The notes: generated by a model not told the origin, from the sequence alone. DNA of 64,000 nucleotides from Fluviispira vulneris (GCF_014281055.1 NZ_JACRSE010000001.1:124001-188000); one strand, 5' to 3'; positions 33,525-42,784 are shown, counted from the stretch's first letter. A program made the numbers and translations.

Positions 33525-34478
33525 TTACATTAACGATACGCTGTCTTTGATAGACTCAGGAATTACGAGCCCAAGTCTCTCTACAACTTTTGAACTTATA
33601 AGTATACTGCTACTAGGAGATACAACGGGTAAGTCCTTAGGATTTATACCATCAATTAATATTTTTTTCATAAGTTGAGCTGCTTGTACACCGGATTGGG
33701 TGTAGTCAACACCAAATTGCATAAGTGGACCTTCGCTTTCACCTGTCCAAGTTGTCACAACAGGGATATTGGCTTTATCTGCGATTTGTCGAACGATAGG
33801 AAAAGCTGAGGCGATCGTATTGTCCGTTGGAATAAGAATAAGTTCAGAGTTCTGAGCCGCATGTTGAGCGGCTGCTGCCACATCTGCTTGGCTATTTGCA
33901 CCGTTATCTTGATAAGCAATTCCATATTTGTCTAAAGTCATTTTCATTTGCTTCACTAAGAGGACTGAGTTTGTTTCGCCTGGATTGTATAATAGAGAAA
34001 CTTTTTTTAACTTAGGCATAATCTCTCTGAGAATAGAAATTTGTTTTTCAATATCGGCCATGTCCGATGCTCCAGTGATATTTGTGCCTTCGTCTCTTAA
34101 ATGTAAGCCAATGGGATCTGTCACAGCAGCAAATGTAATAGGTCTTCTTTTAACTTCAGATTTTAATGCCTGCACTGCTGGTGTTGCTATAGCAAAATAA
34201 CCAGAAATGCTTTTATTTGCTTTAAAGCTAGCTGCAATTGCCTGCGCTTGAATAATGGAGCCTTGAGCATTTTGCTCAATAACTGTAACATTATCACCAA
34301 GTTCTTTTTTTATTTCTGAAATAAATCCCTTCATTGAATCATCTAATGGGGGGAATGACGCTGTTTGTAGAATTCCGATTGTGATGTGATTTTCTTTTGG
34401 ATTATTTCTTTTTAAAAGTACAACTGCGGCTAAAATGGCAATTAAACCTATGAGAAGTGCAATGATCTTTTTGGTCAT
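33525..34478 (-). CDS. ABC transporter substrate-binding protein 2 (paralogue of 30599-31552)
   Basis: 317 residues from ATG 34478 with GGAG 8-9 nt upstream. The N-terminal hydrophobic segment KKIIALLIGLIAILAAVVLL is a signal or anchor. Family motifs match paralogue 1: ITIGILQTASFPPLDD, GSIIQAQAIAASFKAN, DIEKQISILREIMPK and ADVAAAAQHAAQ. It heads the operon with permease and ATPase genes. The two proteins differ mostly in scattered residues (for example VTTWTGESEGPLMQFG in place of IATGTAEKEGPLMQFG), which may tune ligand choice. Its own leader peptide and promoter are at 34557-34732. Confidence 0.9.
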   Translation of the reverse strand: MTKKIIALLIGLIAILAAVVLLKRNNPKENHITIGILQTASFPPLDDSMKGFISEIKKELGDNVTVIEQNAQGSIIQAQAIAASFKANKSISGYFAIATPAVQALKSEVKRRPITFAAVTDPIGLHLRDEGTNITGASDMADIEKQISILREIMPKLKKVSLLYNPGETNSVLLVKQMKMTLDKYGIAYQDNGANSQADVAAAAQHAAQNSELILIPTDNTIASAFPIVRQIADKANIPVVTTWTGESEGPLMQFGVDYTQSGVQAAQLMKKILIDGINPKDLPVVSPSSSILISSKVVERLGLVIPESIKDSVSLM

Positions 34479-34556
34479 GAATATAAACTCCACAAATGTA
34501 ATTTAAATACAATAATGTATTTTAAAATAATATTTAGTTTTTAGATAAAGGAATTT

Positions 34557-34670
34557 TTAAAAAAAGAAATAAAATCGATTGGTAAAATAGGAGGTCACGC
34601 AGGAAGAAGATAAAGGAGAAGAAAGCTGAGTTTCTCGCTGTATTACTTTAGATCTTATTTTCGTTTGCAT
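34557..34670 (-). CDS. Leader peptide 2 upstream of binding-protein gene 2 (37 residues, aromatic C-terminus)
   Basis: ATG 34670 to TAA at 34557-34559 with GGAG 7 nt upstream. It starts MQTKIRSKVIQRETQ and ends SYFTNRFYFFF directly before the stop. The last codons (CGA TTT TAT TTC TTT TTT) are again Phe and Tyr. It aligns without gaps with leader 1, and the sequences around the start and the last eight codons are most alike. It lies 78 nt before the binding-protein gene. A strong promoter precedes it at 34704-34732. Confidence 0.6.
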   Translation of the reverse strand: MQTKIRSKVIQRETQLSSPLSSSCVTSYFTNRFYFFF

Positions 34671-34703
34671 TGTTTGCTCCGTATCGATTGCTTAAGTCAT
34701 TCA

Positions 34704-34732
34704 TTTATAATGAGAATGTTCGATTTTGTCAG
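34704..34732 (-). promoter_or_regulatory. Promoter of leader peptide 2 and the ABC operon
   Basis: On the minus strand: -35 CTGACA (34727-34732), 17-nt spacer, -10 TATAAA (34704-34709). Upstream blocks CGTACAATGACAG (34743-34755) and TTGGCAAGT (34783-34791) recur ahead of leader 1 and could bind a common regulator. Confidence 0.5.
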
Positions 34733-34818
34733 AACATTACCTCGTACAATGACAGCTGTTAGCCTATCTATTTTTAAAGGAATTGGCAAGTAAGAATTGA
34801 AAACTTTTTGCTTAAAAT

Positions 34819-35613
34819 TTAGAAAACTGACTTTCTATAAAGGGAACGAACGATACCTATGATTTTATCTGATTCATCATGACCAAAGGGAAGAGGTTCA
34901 AAATCAGGGTTTTCAGGCACTAAAAAAGCTGGGGGAAGAGGTATTTTTTGAGAAATATTTTTTAAAGCAAGTTTGTAAAGAGCAGAGCCTTTTTGAGCAT
35001 ATCTTTTGACAGTGACTTCTCCTTGATTTAAATAAGCCACAACGATATCACGATCATGCGCTGTTTGAACGGTCTCGACCAAAATAATGTCTTTTGGCAG
35101 AAATCCAACGTTTAACATGCTATAACCTTCAATATTTAAAGCAAATACTTTACCATCACGCAAAGTATTTCGTGCAATGCTAGGAAAAGTAATAAACTCT
35201 CCAGCATTTTCAATAGCTTCATGTGGGTTTCCCGCTTGAACAACTCCAAGCATAGGCACTCGCAAAAGATCTTCGAACCCTGGTAAAACATTAGAGGTAT
35301 TCATTTTCTCAAAATATTTTTTCTTTGCACTGCTAAAAGGATTCTTGTGCAAAAGAGTGTTATCAGTTGGATTTTGACTAAATAGTCCATCAAGTACCGC
35401 TGCAGTGGGCACCAATTGGCGAGACTTTCCTGGCATTGGTGATAGTAACAATCCTTTTTTTCGTAAGGCTGCTATAACATCTTGGGCACTGCCAACGGAT
35501 TTCCATTGGAAATAATTTGCAATTTCACGGATAGTAGGTGGTGTGCCTGTAGAATCCATGTGATTGAGGATAAATTCCATTACTTTACGTTGTACATGTG
35601 TAAGTTCGAGCAT
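34819..35613 (-). CDS. lexA: LexA-family repressor with extended linker
   Basis: 264 residues, longer than the usual 200 or so. The N-terminal winged helix (about 1-66) shows LTHVQRKVMEFILNHM, TPPTIREIANYF and SAQDVIAALRKKGLL. The extra length is a linker of about 45 residues (70-115). The self-cleavage site Ala-Gly is in MLGVVQAGNP. The catalytic Ser is in EGYSMLNVGFLP (the usual Asp before Ser is Tyr) and the Lys in TVKRYAQKG. In the SOS response RecA-ssDNA triggers cleavage, releasing repair genes. GAGAGG precedes the start. Its probable promoter lies inside the terminator at 35634-35674. Confidence 0.88.
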   Translation of the reverse strand: MLELTHVQRKVMEFILNHMDSTGTPPTIREIANYFQWKSVGSAQDVIAALRKKGLLLSPMPGKSRQLVPTAAVLDGLFSQNPTDNTLLHKNPFSSAKKKYFEKMNTSNVLPGFEDLLRVPMLGVVQAGNPHEAIENAGEFITFPSIARNTLRDGKVFALNIEGYSMLNVGFLPKDIILVETVQTAHDRDIVVAYLNQGEVTVKRYAQKGSALYKLALKNISQKIPLPPAFLVPENPDFEPLPFGHDESDKIIGIVRSLYRKSVF

Positions 35614-35633
35614 TGAAAGCCTCTCGAATTCAA

Positions 35634-35674
35634 GAAAAAAAGAGTACCATACGAAGATATGGTACTCTTTTTTT
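35634..35674. terminator. Bidirectional hairpin terminator between miaA and lexA
   Basis: AGAGTACCATA (35641-35651), loop CGAAGA, TATGGTACTCT (35658-35668): an 11-bp perfect stem with A run on one side (35634-35640) and T run on the other (35667-35674). It can end the mutL-miaA transcript on the minus strand. The lexA start codon is only about 20 nt beyond. Confidence 0.8.
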
Positions 35675-35687
35675 GCACATCTATCAA
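35659..35687 (-). promoter_or_regulatory. Probable lexA promoter overlapping the terminator stem
   Basis: Minus strand: TTGATA (35682-35687), 17-nt spacer, TACCAT (35659-35664). Transcription would start near the hairpin loop, so the lexA mRNA carries only one arm. The palindrome GAGTACCATA/TATGGTACTC could also serve as an operator, but this is speculation. Confidence 0.45.
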
Positions 35688-35701
35688 GAAGCTTAAGTAA
35701 C

Positions 35702-36736
35702 TTAATTTGATTTCGTTGATATAAAGTCTTTAATTTTATTTTCCATTTCTTTTTTAAGCTTATTTATTTCACTTTTATTCATTGAAGTAACAACGAAATC
35801 TTTTTTTTCTTTAGCATTCCAGGTTCCTTGTTTTTTTGCATATTGCCAAGTGAGAGTAATAATTCTTTCTTGTAATATGTTGATATATTCTTGTTTATTT
35901 ATAGAATCTGGGTGATTTTTGTATTCTCTTATAAAGTTTAAAACCTCTTTGTAACCAATGGCCTGAATTGCATGAAATTTTGTTAGCTCATCTCCATATT
36001 GCTGATAAAGTTTCTTAACTTCCTCAATCCATCCATGATTAAATAGAATAGGAACTCTGGTTTTAATCCGATCTTTTAGAATTTCATCTTCAGGTTCTAG
36101 GTGAATTACGTAACAAGGAAAAAGAGTTTCTTGATCATTAAGCACTCCGGTTTTAGAGCGGATAGAGCTCATCGGTATTCCTGTTAATGTATAAATCTCA
36201 AGGGCTCTTTCGATTCGGGTTTTATCATTTGGATGTAATTCTTTAGCTCTTATGGGATCGACTTGACTCAGCCACTGGTGACACCATGGCCAACCGTTTG
36301 TGTCTGCTAGAACTCTTAATTTTTCACGAAACTCATCATTGCGCGCTGGAAAATTATCAAGACCATGTAAAAAAGCACGGAGATAAAGACCACTGCCGCC
36401 TACGCAAAATGGAATATTACCCCTAGCCACTATTTCTCTGCAGGTTTTTGTTACTTTTTTTGCAAATGTATTTGCATCAAGATTTTCATTTATATGAATG
36501 AGATTTATACAATGATAAATATAATTTTGTTGTTCTTCTGTGCTTGGTTTTGCTGTACCTGCAGAAAGTTCGTGGTATATTTGAAAAGCATCTAGATTAA
36601 CTATCTCACATTTTTTCCCTTTTGCAGCAAAATAATCAATTAAAATATGCGCCAAACCAGATTTGCCGCTCGCTGTAGGCCCAATAAATATAAAAGCGAA
36701 TAGGTCGCCAGTGTGTATTATGTCCTTTGAAACCAC
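35702..36736 (-). CDS. miaA: tRNA dimethylallyltransferase
   Basis: 344 residues from a GTG start at 36736, overlapping the mutL end by 19 bp. It transfers a dimethylallyl group to A37 of tRNAs that read UNN codons. Motifs: P-loop FIGPTASGKSGLAHIL (about 16-31), DAFQIYHELSAGTAKPS, VGGSGLYLRAFLHGL, then EIYTLTGIPMS and AIGYKEVLNF. The C-terminus is about 30 residues longer than typical, with a Lys-rich tail. The mutL-miaA pair is a common gene order. Confidence 0.92.
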   Translation of the reverse strand: MVSKDIIHTGDLFAFIFIGPTASGKSGLAHILIDYFAAKGKKCEIVNLDAFQIYHELSAGTAKPSTEEQQNYIYHCINLIHINENLDANTFAKKVTKTCREIVARGNIPFCVGGSGLYLRAFLHGLDNFPARNDEFREKLRVLADTNGWPWCHQWLSQVDPIRAKELHPNDKTRIERALEIYTLTGIPMSSIRSKTGVLNDQETLFPCYVIHLEPEDEILKDRIKTRVPILFNHGWIEEVKKLYQQYGDELTKFHAIQAIGYKEVLNFIREYKNHPDSINKQEYINILQERIITLTWQYAKKQGTWNAKEKKDFVVTSMNKSEINKLKKEMENKIKDFISTKSN

Positions 36737-38772
36737 GTAGAAATATCCTTCTCCGAAAATTTACGAATAACGGGACGACCATGGGGGCAATGCGCGTAAA
36801 AATCAACATCTTTTGCGCGCCCTAATAATCTTTTGACCAGTTCTTCATTCAACGGGTCGCCTGCTCGAACAGCGCTATGACAAGCTATTGTTGCAAATAA
36901 AAGGTGATATATTTTTTCATTATCTAAAGATTGAGACTGCATATTGAGTTCAATAATTTCCTTGTTTATTTTTTGAGCTTTCTCAATCAGTGGATGAATT
37001 TCTGTTTGCGGTATTCCATTGAATGAAAGAATACGAGCAATGATTTCATCAAAAACTTCTGGTATTTTTTGTGGGGTGAGAAAGCTTGGAAAAGAATGAA
37101 TTGCTATATGGCTATTTTTTAAGATTTCGAATTCAAAACCCAGATTATTTATTTTATTTTTATCTTCAAAAATAATCTCTGATATAATTTCTGTTGATGG
37201 AATTATGACAGGAGTTAATAATTGTTGCATAAGTATCTTTTTATTCATATGGGAAACAATAAGTTCTTCGAATAATATTCTTTCATGAAAAGCGTGTTGA
37301 TCAATTACCCAAAGTTCTTTAGCTATCTCGAGCAATAAAAAACAGTGAGCAAATTGTCCCAAATAAATTGCAGAATCAAAAATTGAAGTTTTTATATCTG
37401 AAAATAATTTTTCTTGACTTAATTTTGCTGCAAAAGACGATTTTTCTGCAGATACACTTTCTATGATTTGATTTTTTTCGAAACTAGATTCATCTGTTTT
37501 AAGTTTACCAACAGAACTACCTTTGAGATTGTAATTCTGAACTTTTTTTATAAGATTAGAATTCGAAGAATAATTTTGTGGAGCTGACAAAGTTTTTTCA
37601 TATATAGGAATCGTTTGGTAAGTATTACTTATTGATTTCGAGGTTGGATAAATTTGATTTTCATTTTTTGTATGTGCCTGCGGTGTAACATTTGTCGGTT
37701 TGGATTTATAAGTATCTTGTATAGATATTTTTGCAGTTTTTTTATGAATTGCCTCTTTTAAGTTGCTTTGAATTCCTATATAAATCAAATCTTGAATCAC
37801 TGCATTGTCATAAAATCTGACTTCAACTTTGGAGGGATGTGCATTCACATCAACCCAGGATGGATCCACTTCGACAAAAATAATAGCAGGTGCTACGAGA
37901 CCTTTTAGAAGTAATCCTTGATAAGCTTGAATAACTCCTGTGCGAATAATTTTATCTTTTACAAAGCGTCCATTGACAAATGTTATGAAATGACTTGGCG
38001 TTGTTTTTGCTGTATGAGGTAAACCGACAAATCCAGTTAATTTAAATGATCCACGAGTGTAATTAATTTCCGTGAAATCTTTCGCATTAAAATTAAATAT
38101 TTCAGTAAATCGCTCGACGGATGTATTTTTAGCTTTAAAATTAAAAATTTCTCGACCATTGTGAGATAGACGAAAAGTAATTTTATAAAAAGCTAAAGAA
38201 ACAGCGGTTAAGAAATCATGAATATGCGCAAATTCAGTTGCTGTTGATTTTAGAAACTTTAATCTAACTGGGACTCCAGAAAAAAGATCTTTAACTTGCA
38301 CGGTCGTGCCAACCGATGTCGAGACATCTTTTTCAGAAATACGCTTCCCACAGTTTAAAGTAATTTCACGGCCCAAATCTTGATCGTGTGGGCGTGATTT
38401 TATTGTGAAATTTGAAACTGAAGCTATGCTAGGCAATGCTTCGCCACGAAAACCAAAACTTAAAAGGGTATCTAAATCTTTAAATTGTGTAATTTTACTG
38501 GTGGCATGTCGTTCGAGAGCAAGGGAAAGATTTTTTGCGGACATGCCATATCCATCATCTGAAATGCGAATCATTTGTTTACCGCCATCGAGCAATTCGA
38601 TGGATATTTGTTTTGAACCTGCATCAATGGAATTTTCAACCAGCTCTTTCACTACATTATAAGGCCTTTCAACAACTTCTCCTGCTTTAATTTGATTTAT
38701 AAGTTCATCATTTAGATGTCTGATCTCATTTTGTAGCAAAGGAGCTCTCCCGCAGAACTGTGAGTAATACAT
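36718..38772 (-). CDS. mutL: DNA mismatch repair protein MutL (endonuclease type)
   Basis: 684 residues from ATG 38772 (GAG 6 nt upstream); a frame to 38886 adds 38 unrelated residues and is rejected. GHKL ATPase motifs are present: ELVENSIDAGS, DDGYGM and FGFRGEALPSI. A Ser/Asn-rich linker of about 120 residues precedes the dimer/endonuclease domain. The nuclease motif DQHAFHERILFEE has the DQHA-x2-E-x4-E pattern, with CHSAVRAGD and CPHGRPV as the other conserved parts. This is the nicking form found in bacteria that lack MutH. The gene is followed by miaA on the same transcript. Confidence 0.93.
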   Translation of the reverse strand: MYYSQFCGRAPLLQNEIRHLNDELINQIKAGEVVERPYNVVKELVENSIDAGSKQISIELLDGGKQMIRISDDGYGMSAKNLSLALERHATSKITQFKDLDTLLSFGFRGEALPSIASVSNFTIKSRPHDQDLGREITLNCGKRISEKDVSTSVGTTVQVKDLFSGVPVRLKFLKSTATEFAHIHDFLTAVSLAFYKITFRLSHNGREIFNFKAKNTSVERFTEIFNFNAKDFTEINYTRGSFKLTGFVGLPHTAKTTPSHFITFVNGRFVKDKIIRTGVIQAYQGLLLKGLVAPAIIFVEVDPSWVDVNAHPSKVEVRFYDNAVIQDLIYIGIQSNLKEAIHKKTAKISIQDTYKSKPTNVTPQAHTKNENQIYPTSKSISNTYQTIPIYEKTLSAPQNYSSNSNLIKKVQNYNLKGSSVGKLKTDESSFEKNQIIESVSAEKSSFAAKLSQEKLFSDIKTSIFDSAIYLGQFAHCFLLLEIAKELWVIDQHAFHERILFEELIVSHMNKKILMQQLLTPVIIPSTEIISEIIFEDKNKINNLGFEFEILKNSHIAIHSFPSFLTPQKIPEVFDEIIARILSFNGIPQTEIHPLIEKAQKINKEIIELNMQSQSLDNEKIYHLLFATIACHSAVRAGDPLNEELVKRLLGRAKDVDFYAHCPHGRPVIRKFSEKDISTWFQRT

Positions 38773-38947
38773 AAAATACTCAATTATTATTATTTTTTTA
38801 CATTTTAGCAAAATGCCGCTTTTATTTTTTGCGTGATTCTGCCCTTGCCACGATACCTTTCCTCGAAAAATCGTGCAATTGTTCATTTTAAGAGTATTTA
38901 AGCAAGATTTGTGTTTTTGTTAATAATGCTATATTTAAGGACAGCTC

Positions 38948-39499
38948 TTATGCATTGTGATTATTCGAATGGGTTTGCTTTTTTGACATAATATATTCAG
39001 TTAATGAGAGAAATACTGTCGATGCTATAAAAGTCATATGAATAATAATTTGCCACATTATTTTATCTGCTTCCATTTTGTCAATGTCGATAAATGAACG
39101 TAATAAATGAATGCTCGAAATTCCAATCAATGAACTTGCGAGCTTTACTTTAATCGCACCGGGATCGATGTGATCGAGCCAATCAGGTTTGTCATCATGG
39201 TGATCAAGATTTAATTTGCTTACAAATGTTGCATATCCACCAATGATAACCATGGCCACTAAGTTTGCAACCATAGTAACGTCAACAAGACTTAAAATCC
39301 CAAGCAATATTTGCAGTTCAGAACTGACATCGGCAGTGCTTACAATATGAATGAGCTCAAGAATAAATTTATAAGTATAAATAACTTGAACTACGATTAG
39401 GCCAAAATACATTGGAGCTTGCAGCCAGCGGCTTGCAAAAATAATATATTCTAATCCATGTTCAACTAATTCTCTTTTTTTAGCCATTTTATTTTGCAT
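38948..39499 (-). CDS. YqhA/UPF0114 family inner-membrane protein
   Basis: 183 residues with four hydrophobic segments. Family motifs near the start are EYIIFASRWLQAPMYFGLIV, then LSLVDVTMVANLVAMVIIGG and LDHIDPGAIKVKLASSLIGI. The family is widespread, but its biochemical role is not well established. A start at the second Met (39487) is possible. The gene lies 46 bp downstream of hemB on the same strand, so it may be cotranscribed with it. Confidence 0.85.
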   Translation of the reverse strand: MQNKMAKKRELVEHGLEYIIFASRWLQAPMYFGLIVVQVIYTYKFILELIHIVSTADVSSELQILLGILSLVDVTMVANLVAMVIIGGYATFVSKLNLDHHDDKPDWLDHIDPGAIKVKLASSLIGISSIHLLRSFIDIDKMEADKIMWQIIIHMTFIASTVFLSLTEYIMSKKQTHSNNHNA

Positions 39500-39545
39500 T
39501 AATTGTAATCAATCCTCACTCATATAAAATATATATTAAAATAAT

Positions 39546-40559
39546 TTATAATATATTTTCACAAATCCATTTTGCATAATACGTTACAATTAAATCAGCT
39601 CCCGCACGTTTCATTGAAAGAAGGCTTTCGAGAACAGCAGCTCTCTCATCAATCAAATTATTTTGTGCAGCGCATTTGAGCATAGCGTACTCACCGCTGA
39701 CTTGATATATAACTACAGGCACTTCACTTTGACTTTTGATTTTTGTCACAATGTCCAAGTAAGGTAAACCTGGTTTAACCATAACCATATCCGCACCTTC
39801 ATGAATGTCAAGCACAGCTTCACGGACTGCTTCGCGGGAGTTGGCTGGATTGAGCTGATAGGTTTTTTTGTCTAATCCACGGGCTCCAGAGGAAATAGCT
39901 TCACGAAAAGGACCATAAAAAGCAGATGCATATTTTGCACTGTAAGCCAAAATTCCGGTACCTGTATAACCTTCTTTATCAAGTGTCGAGCGAATTGCTG
40001 CTATTCTTCCATCCATCATATCGCTTGGACAAACAAAATCCACACCGCAAGCAGCATAAGATAATGATTGTTTGCACAATACTTCAACGGTTTCATCATT
40101 TAAGACATAGCCATTTTCGTTAATAATACCATCATGTCCATGGGTTGTATAGGGATCAAGTGCAACATCTACAAAGACTATCATGTCTGGAAATGTTTCT
40201 TTAATTTTGCGGATGCAGTTTTGGATCAGACCTTCTGGGTTAAATGCTTCTGTCCCATGGAGATCTTTGCGAGAAATGTCAACAACTGGAAAAAGCATAA
40301 TTGCTTGGATACCGAGTTTTTTTATTTCATCAATTTCATTGATGATTTCATCATATGGGATGCGATAAACTCCGGGTAAGCTTTGAATATCAAAGCGTTT
40401 CGTTCCTTTTTCAGAAATAAAAAGAGGTAAAATAAGATCCGTCTTTTGCAGTTTATTTTCTTGGACTAGGGAACGAATGTTTTCATTTACTCTGAGACGA
40501 CGAGGGCGTATATGATTGTTGCCAATAGGTAGGTCAGGAAAAACTTGAAAACGATTCAT
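39546..40559 (-). CDS. hemB: Porphobilinogen synthase (delta-aminolevulinic acid dehydratase)
   Basis: 337 residues, standard length. It condenses two 5-aminolevulinate molecules in tetrapyrrole synthesis. Motifs: LPGVYRIPYDEI, IVFVDVALDPYTTHGHDGII, SYAACGVDFVCPSDMMDGRI, then the active-site lysines in AYSAKYASAFYGPFR and VMVKPGLPYLD. The metal-site region DVALDPYTTHGHDG has Ala/Thr in place of the zinc-binding cysteines, so it belongs to the Mg-type rather than zinc-type enzymes. AAGGAG precedes ATG 40559. The ferrochelatase gene of the same pathway is about 9 kb away. Confidence 0.95.
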   Translation of the reverse strand: MNRFQVFPDLPIGNNHIRPRRLRVNENIRSLVQENKLQKTDLILPLFISEKGTKRFDIQSLPGVYRIPYDEIINEIDEIKKLGIQAIMLFPVVDISRKDLHGTEAFNPEGLIQNCIRKIKETFPDMIVFVDVALDPYTTHGHDGIINENGYVLNDETVEVLCKQSLSYAACGVDFVCPSDMMDGRIAAIRSTLDKEGYTGTGILAYSAKYASAFYGPFREAISSGARGLDKKTYQLNPANSREAVREAVLDIHEGADMVMVKPGLPYLDIVTKIKSQSEVPVVIYQVSGEYAMLKCAAQNNLIDERAAVLESLLSMKRAGADLIVTYYAKWICENIL

Positions 40560-40779
40560 TTACTGCTCCTTTTTATTGCATTTAACAGCCTTTTTTCATA
40601 GTTTCTTGAAATGGGCTTCGCCGAGTATGTTCATTTGCAGATTTTGAAGCAAGTGTTTTAAGACTTTAGCTTTGAAGTTTTTCAGTATCATCTTTGCAGG
40701 AACATCCACTCTAGGTTATATTTATTTTGTAATCAGTGAATTGCAATTTTTGCCACTGCACATTGTTTGGAGAAGACCT

Positions 40780-41388
40780 ATGCCACTTGTTCCTATAGTT
40801 GTTGAGCAAACCAATCGAGGAGAACGTTCTTACGATGTGTGGTCTCGCCTTCTAAAAGATCGAATCGTATTTCTTGGAACTCCGGTTTATGATGAAGTTG
40901 CCAACCTTATTGTTGCTCAACTTCTCTTTCTTGAGTCTCAAGATCCTGAAAAAGATATTAGTTTTTATATAAATAGCCCAGGAGGAAGTGTCACTGCAGG
41001 ACTGGCAATTTATGATGCTATGCAAGTGATTCGCCCACAAGTTCGTACATTTTGCGTTGGGCAATGTGCGAGCATGGGAGCTCTGCTTTTAGCGGCAGGA
41101 GCAAAAGGAAAACGATATGCATTGCCGAATAGCCGTGTTATGATTCACCAACCGAGCGGAGGAGCTGGTGGACAAGCAACAGATATTGCTATTCAAGCAA
41201 AAGAAATCATCTCCCTTAAAAAGCGTTTGAATGAAATCTTAGCTGCTCATACAGGCAAAAAAATTACAGATATCGAAGCTGATGCAGACAGGGATTTTTT
41301 CATGTCGGCATCCGAAGCTAAGGATTATGGTCTGGTTGACGATATTTTAATGCCGAGATCTGACAGAGTGGCTTTTACGGGTCTCTGA
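40780..41388 (+). CDS. clpP: ATP-dependent Clp protease proteolytic subunit
   Basis: 202 residues from ATG 40780 (GGAG about 7 nt upstream); the open frame extends upstream by 36 residues without support. The catalytic Ser is in [16 protein letters not shown], the His in [11 protein letters not shown] and the Asp in [12 protein letters not shown]. ClpP forms a double-ring barrel. It sits 19 bp ahead of clpX, its partner unfoldase. No propeptide longer than a few residues is visible. Confidence 0.97.
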   Translation: MPLVPIVVEQTNRGERSYDVWSRLLKDRIVFLGTPVYDEVANLIVAQLLFLESQDPEKDISFYINSPGGSVTAGLAIYDAMQVIRPQVRTFCVGQCASMGALLLAAGAKGKRYALPNSRVMIHQPSGGAGGQATDIAIQAKEIISLKKRLNEILAAHTGKKITDIEADADRDFFMSASEAKDYGLVDDILMPRSDRVAFTGL

Positions 41389-41407
41389 TAAAAGGTAGTG
41401 AATTGTT

Positions 41408-42784
41408 ATGATACAAAATGGAATAAAATTTTCATCAGGACGCGGTGGCTCCAACAGCTCGCATGGCCTCCACTGTAGTTTTTGCGGTAAAAGTCAAAGA
41501 GAAGTTAAAAAGCTTATTGCAGGGCCAAATGTTTATATTTGTGATGAATGTATTGAACTCTGTAATGAAATTATCGCAGAGGAAATGGAAAAAGACGATG
41601 CTGCACAAATAGCGGAAGGCGTTCCAAGTCCAAGCGAAATTAAAAAAGTTCTTGATGAATATGTGATCGGTCAAGAAAGAGCTAAAAAGGTTCTTTCCGT
41701 AGCTGTTCATAACCACTACAAACGCATAGAACACGGTTCGAATGCTGCAAAAGAAGATGTTGAGCTCTCTAAAAGTAATATTTTACTCATTGGGCCAACG
41801 GGCTCTGGTAAAACTCTTTTAGCGCAAAGTATGGCACGTATATTACAGGTTCCTTTTACTATCGCCGATGCAACTAACTTAACTGAGGCAGGTTATGTTG
41901 GTGAAGATGTTGAAAACATAATTCTAAATCTACTTCAAGCAGCGGAATTCGATGTTGAACAAGCACAAAAAGGCATTGCCTATGTAGATGAAATTGACAA
42001 AATTGCCCGTAAAGGGGAAAACACATCGATCACCCGCGATGTATCAGGAGAAGGCGTTCAACAAGCATTGCTTAAACTCCTTGAAGGAACTGTTGCCAAT
42101 GTACCACCAAGAGGTGGACGCAAACACCCTCAACAAGAATTTCTCCAAGTTGATACCACAAATATTTTATTTATTTGTGGAGGAGCCTTTGCAGGTCTTG
42201 AAGAAATTATCCGCAATCGTATGGAACAGACAGCAATGGGATTTGGGGCTGATATAAAAAATAAATCCAAGATGTCTGTTACAGATCTCTTTGCGAAAGT
42301 GAGAGTAGAAGATCTCTTAAAATTTGGAATGATTCCAGAATTTATGGGACGATTGCCTGTAATTGTTACTTTAGCTGAACTCGATGAATCTGCGCTTGTG
42401 CAAGTTCTAACTCAACCTAAAAATTCTATCATTAAACAATTTCAAAAGTTGTTTAGTTATGAAAGAGTTATTTTAGAATTTACTCAAGAAGCTCTTATTG
42501 CCGTTTCACAAGAAGCAATAAAAAGAAAGACAGGTGCTCGCGGTTTACGAGCGATACTTGAAGATGTGATGCTAGAAACTATGTTTGATATTCCTGGCCA
42601 AAGAAATGTTAAGCAAATTACCGTAACAGCTGAGTGCATTCGTGAAGGAAAACCTCCTGAAAGAATTTTGTTAACTGATGAAGAAGTTCAACAGAGACAA
42701 GAACAACGCGCGCGTGCTCAGTCATCAGCTACTCAACCCGCTTCGACAACAGCAGCCAAAGTTAAAACATCTGCAAAGAAATAA
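41408..42784 (+). CDS. clpX: ATP-dependent Clp protease ATP-binding subunit ClpX
   Basis: 458 residues. The N-terminal zinc finger has C-x2-C (SFCGKSQ) and later C-x2-C (ICDECIELC). The AAA+ core has Walker [13 protein letters not shown], Walker [11 protein letters not shown], pore-loop GYVGEDVE and the sensor-2 region [15 protein letters not shown]. The last 50 residues are Gln/Ala/Lys-rich and may be a flexible tail. It feeds substrates into ClpP. A strong hairpin overlaps the stop codon and ends the clpP-clpX transcript. Confidence 0.97.
   Translation: MIQNGIKFSSGRGGSNSSHGLHCSFCGKSQREVKKLIAGPNVYICDECIELCNEIIAEEMEKDDAAQIAEGVPSPSEIKKVLDEYVIGQERAKKVLSVAVHNHYKRIEHGSNAAKEDVELSKSNILLIGPTGSGKTLLAQSMARILQVPFTIADATNLTEAGYVGEDVENIILNLLQAAEFDVEQAQKGIAYVDEIDKIARKGENTSITRDVSGEGVQQALLKLLEGTVANVPPRGGRKHPQQEFLQVDTTNILFICGGAFAGLEEIIRNRMEQTAMGFGADIKNKSKMSVTDLFAKVRVEDLLKFGMIPEFMGRLPVIVTLAELDESALVQVLTQPKNSIIKQFQKLFSYERVILEFTQEALIAVSQEAIKRKTGARGLRAILEDVMLETMFDIPGQRNVKQITVTAECIREGKPPERILLTDEEVQQRQEQRARAQSSATQPASTTAAKVKTSAKK

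Noticed and set aside
38773-38886. 38-residue N-terminal extension of mutL
   Set aside because: No MutL homology, poor ribosome site; the ATG at 38772 lies just before the conserved region.
40672-40779. 36-residue N-terminal extension of clpP
   Set aside because: No ribosome site and unlike the ClpP N-terminus; ATG 40780 has GGAG and normal length.
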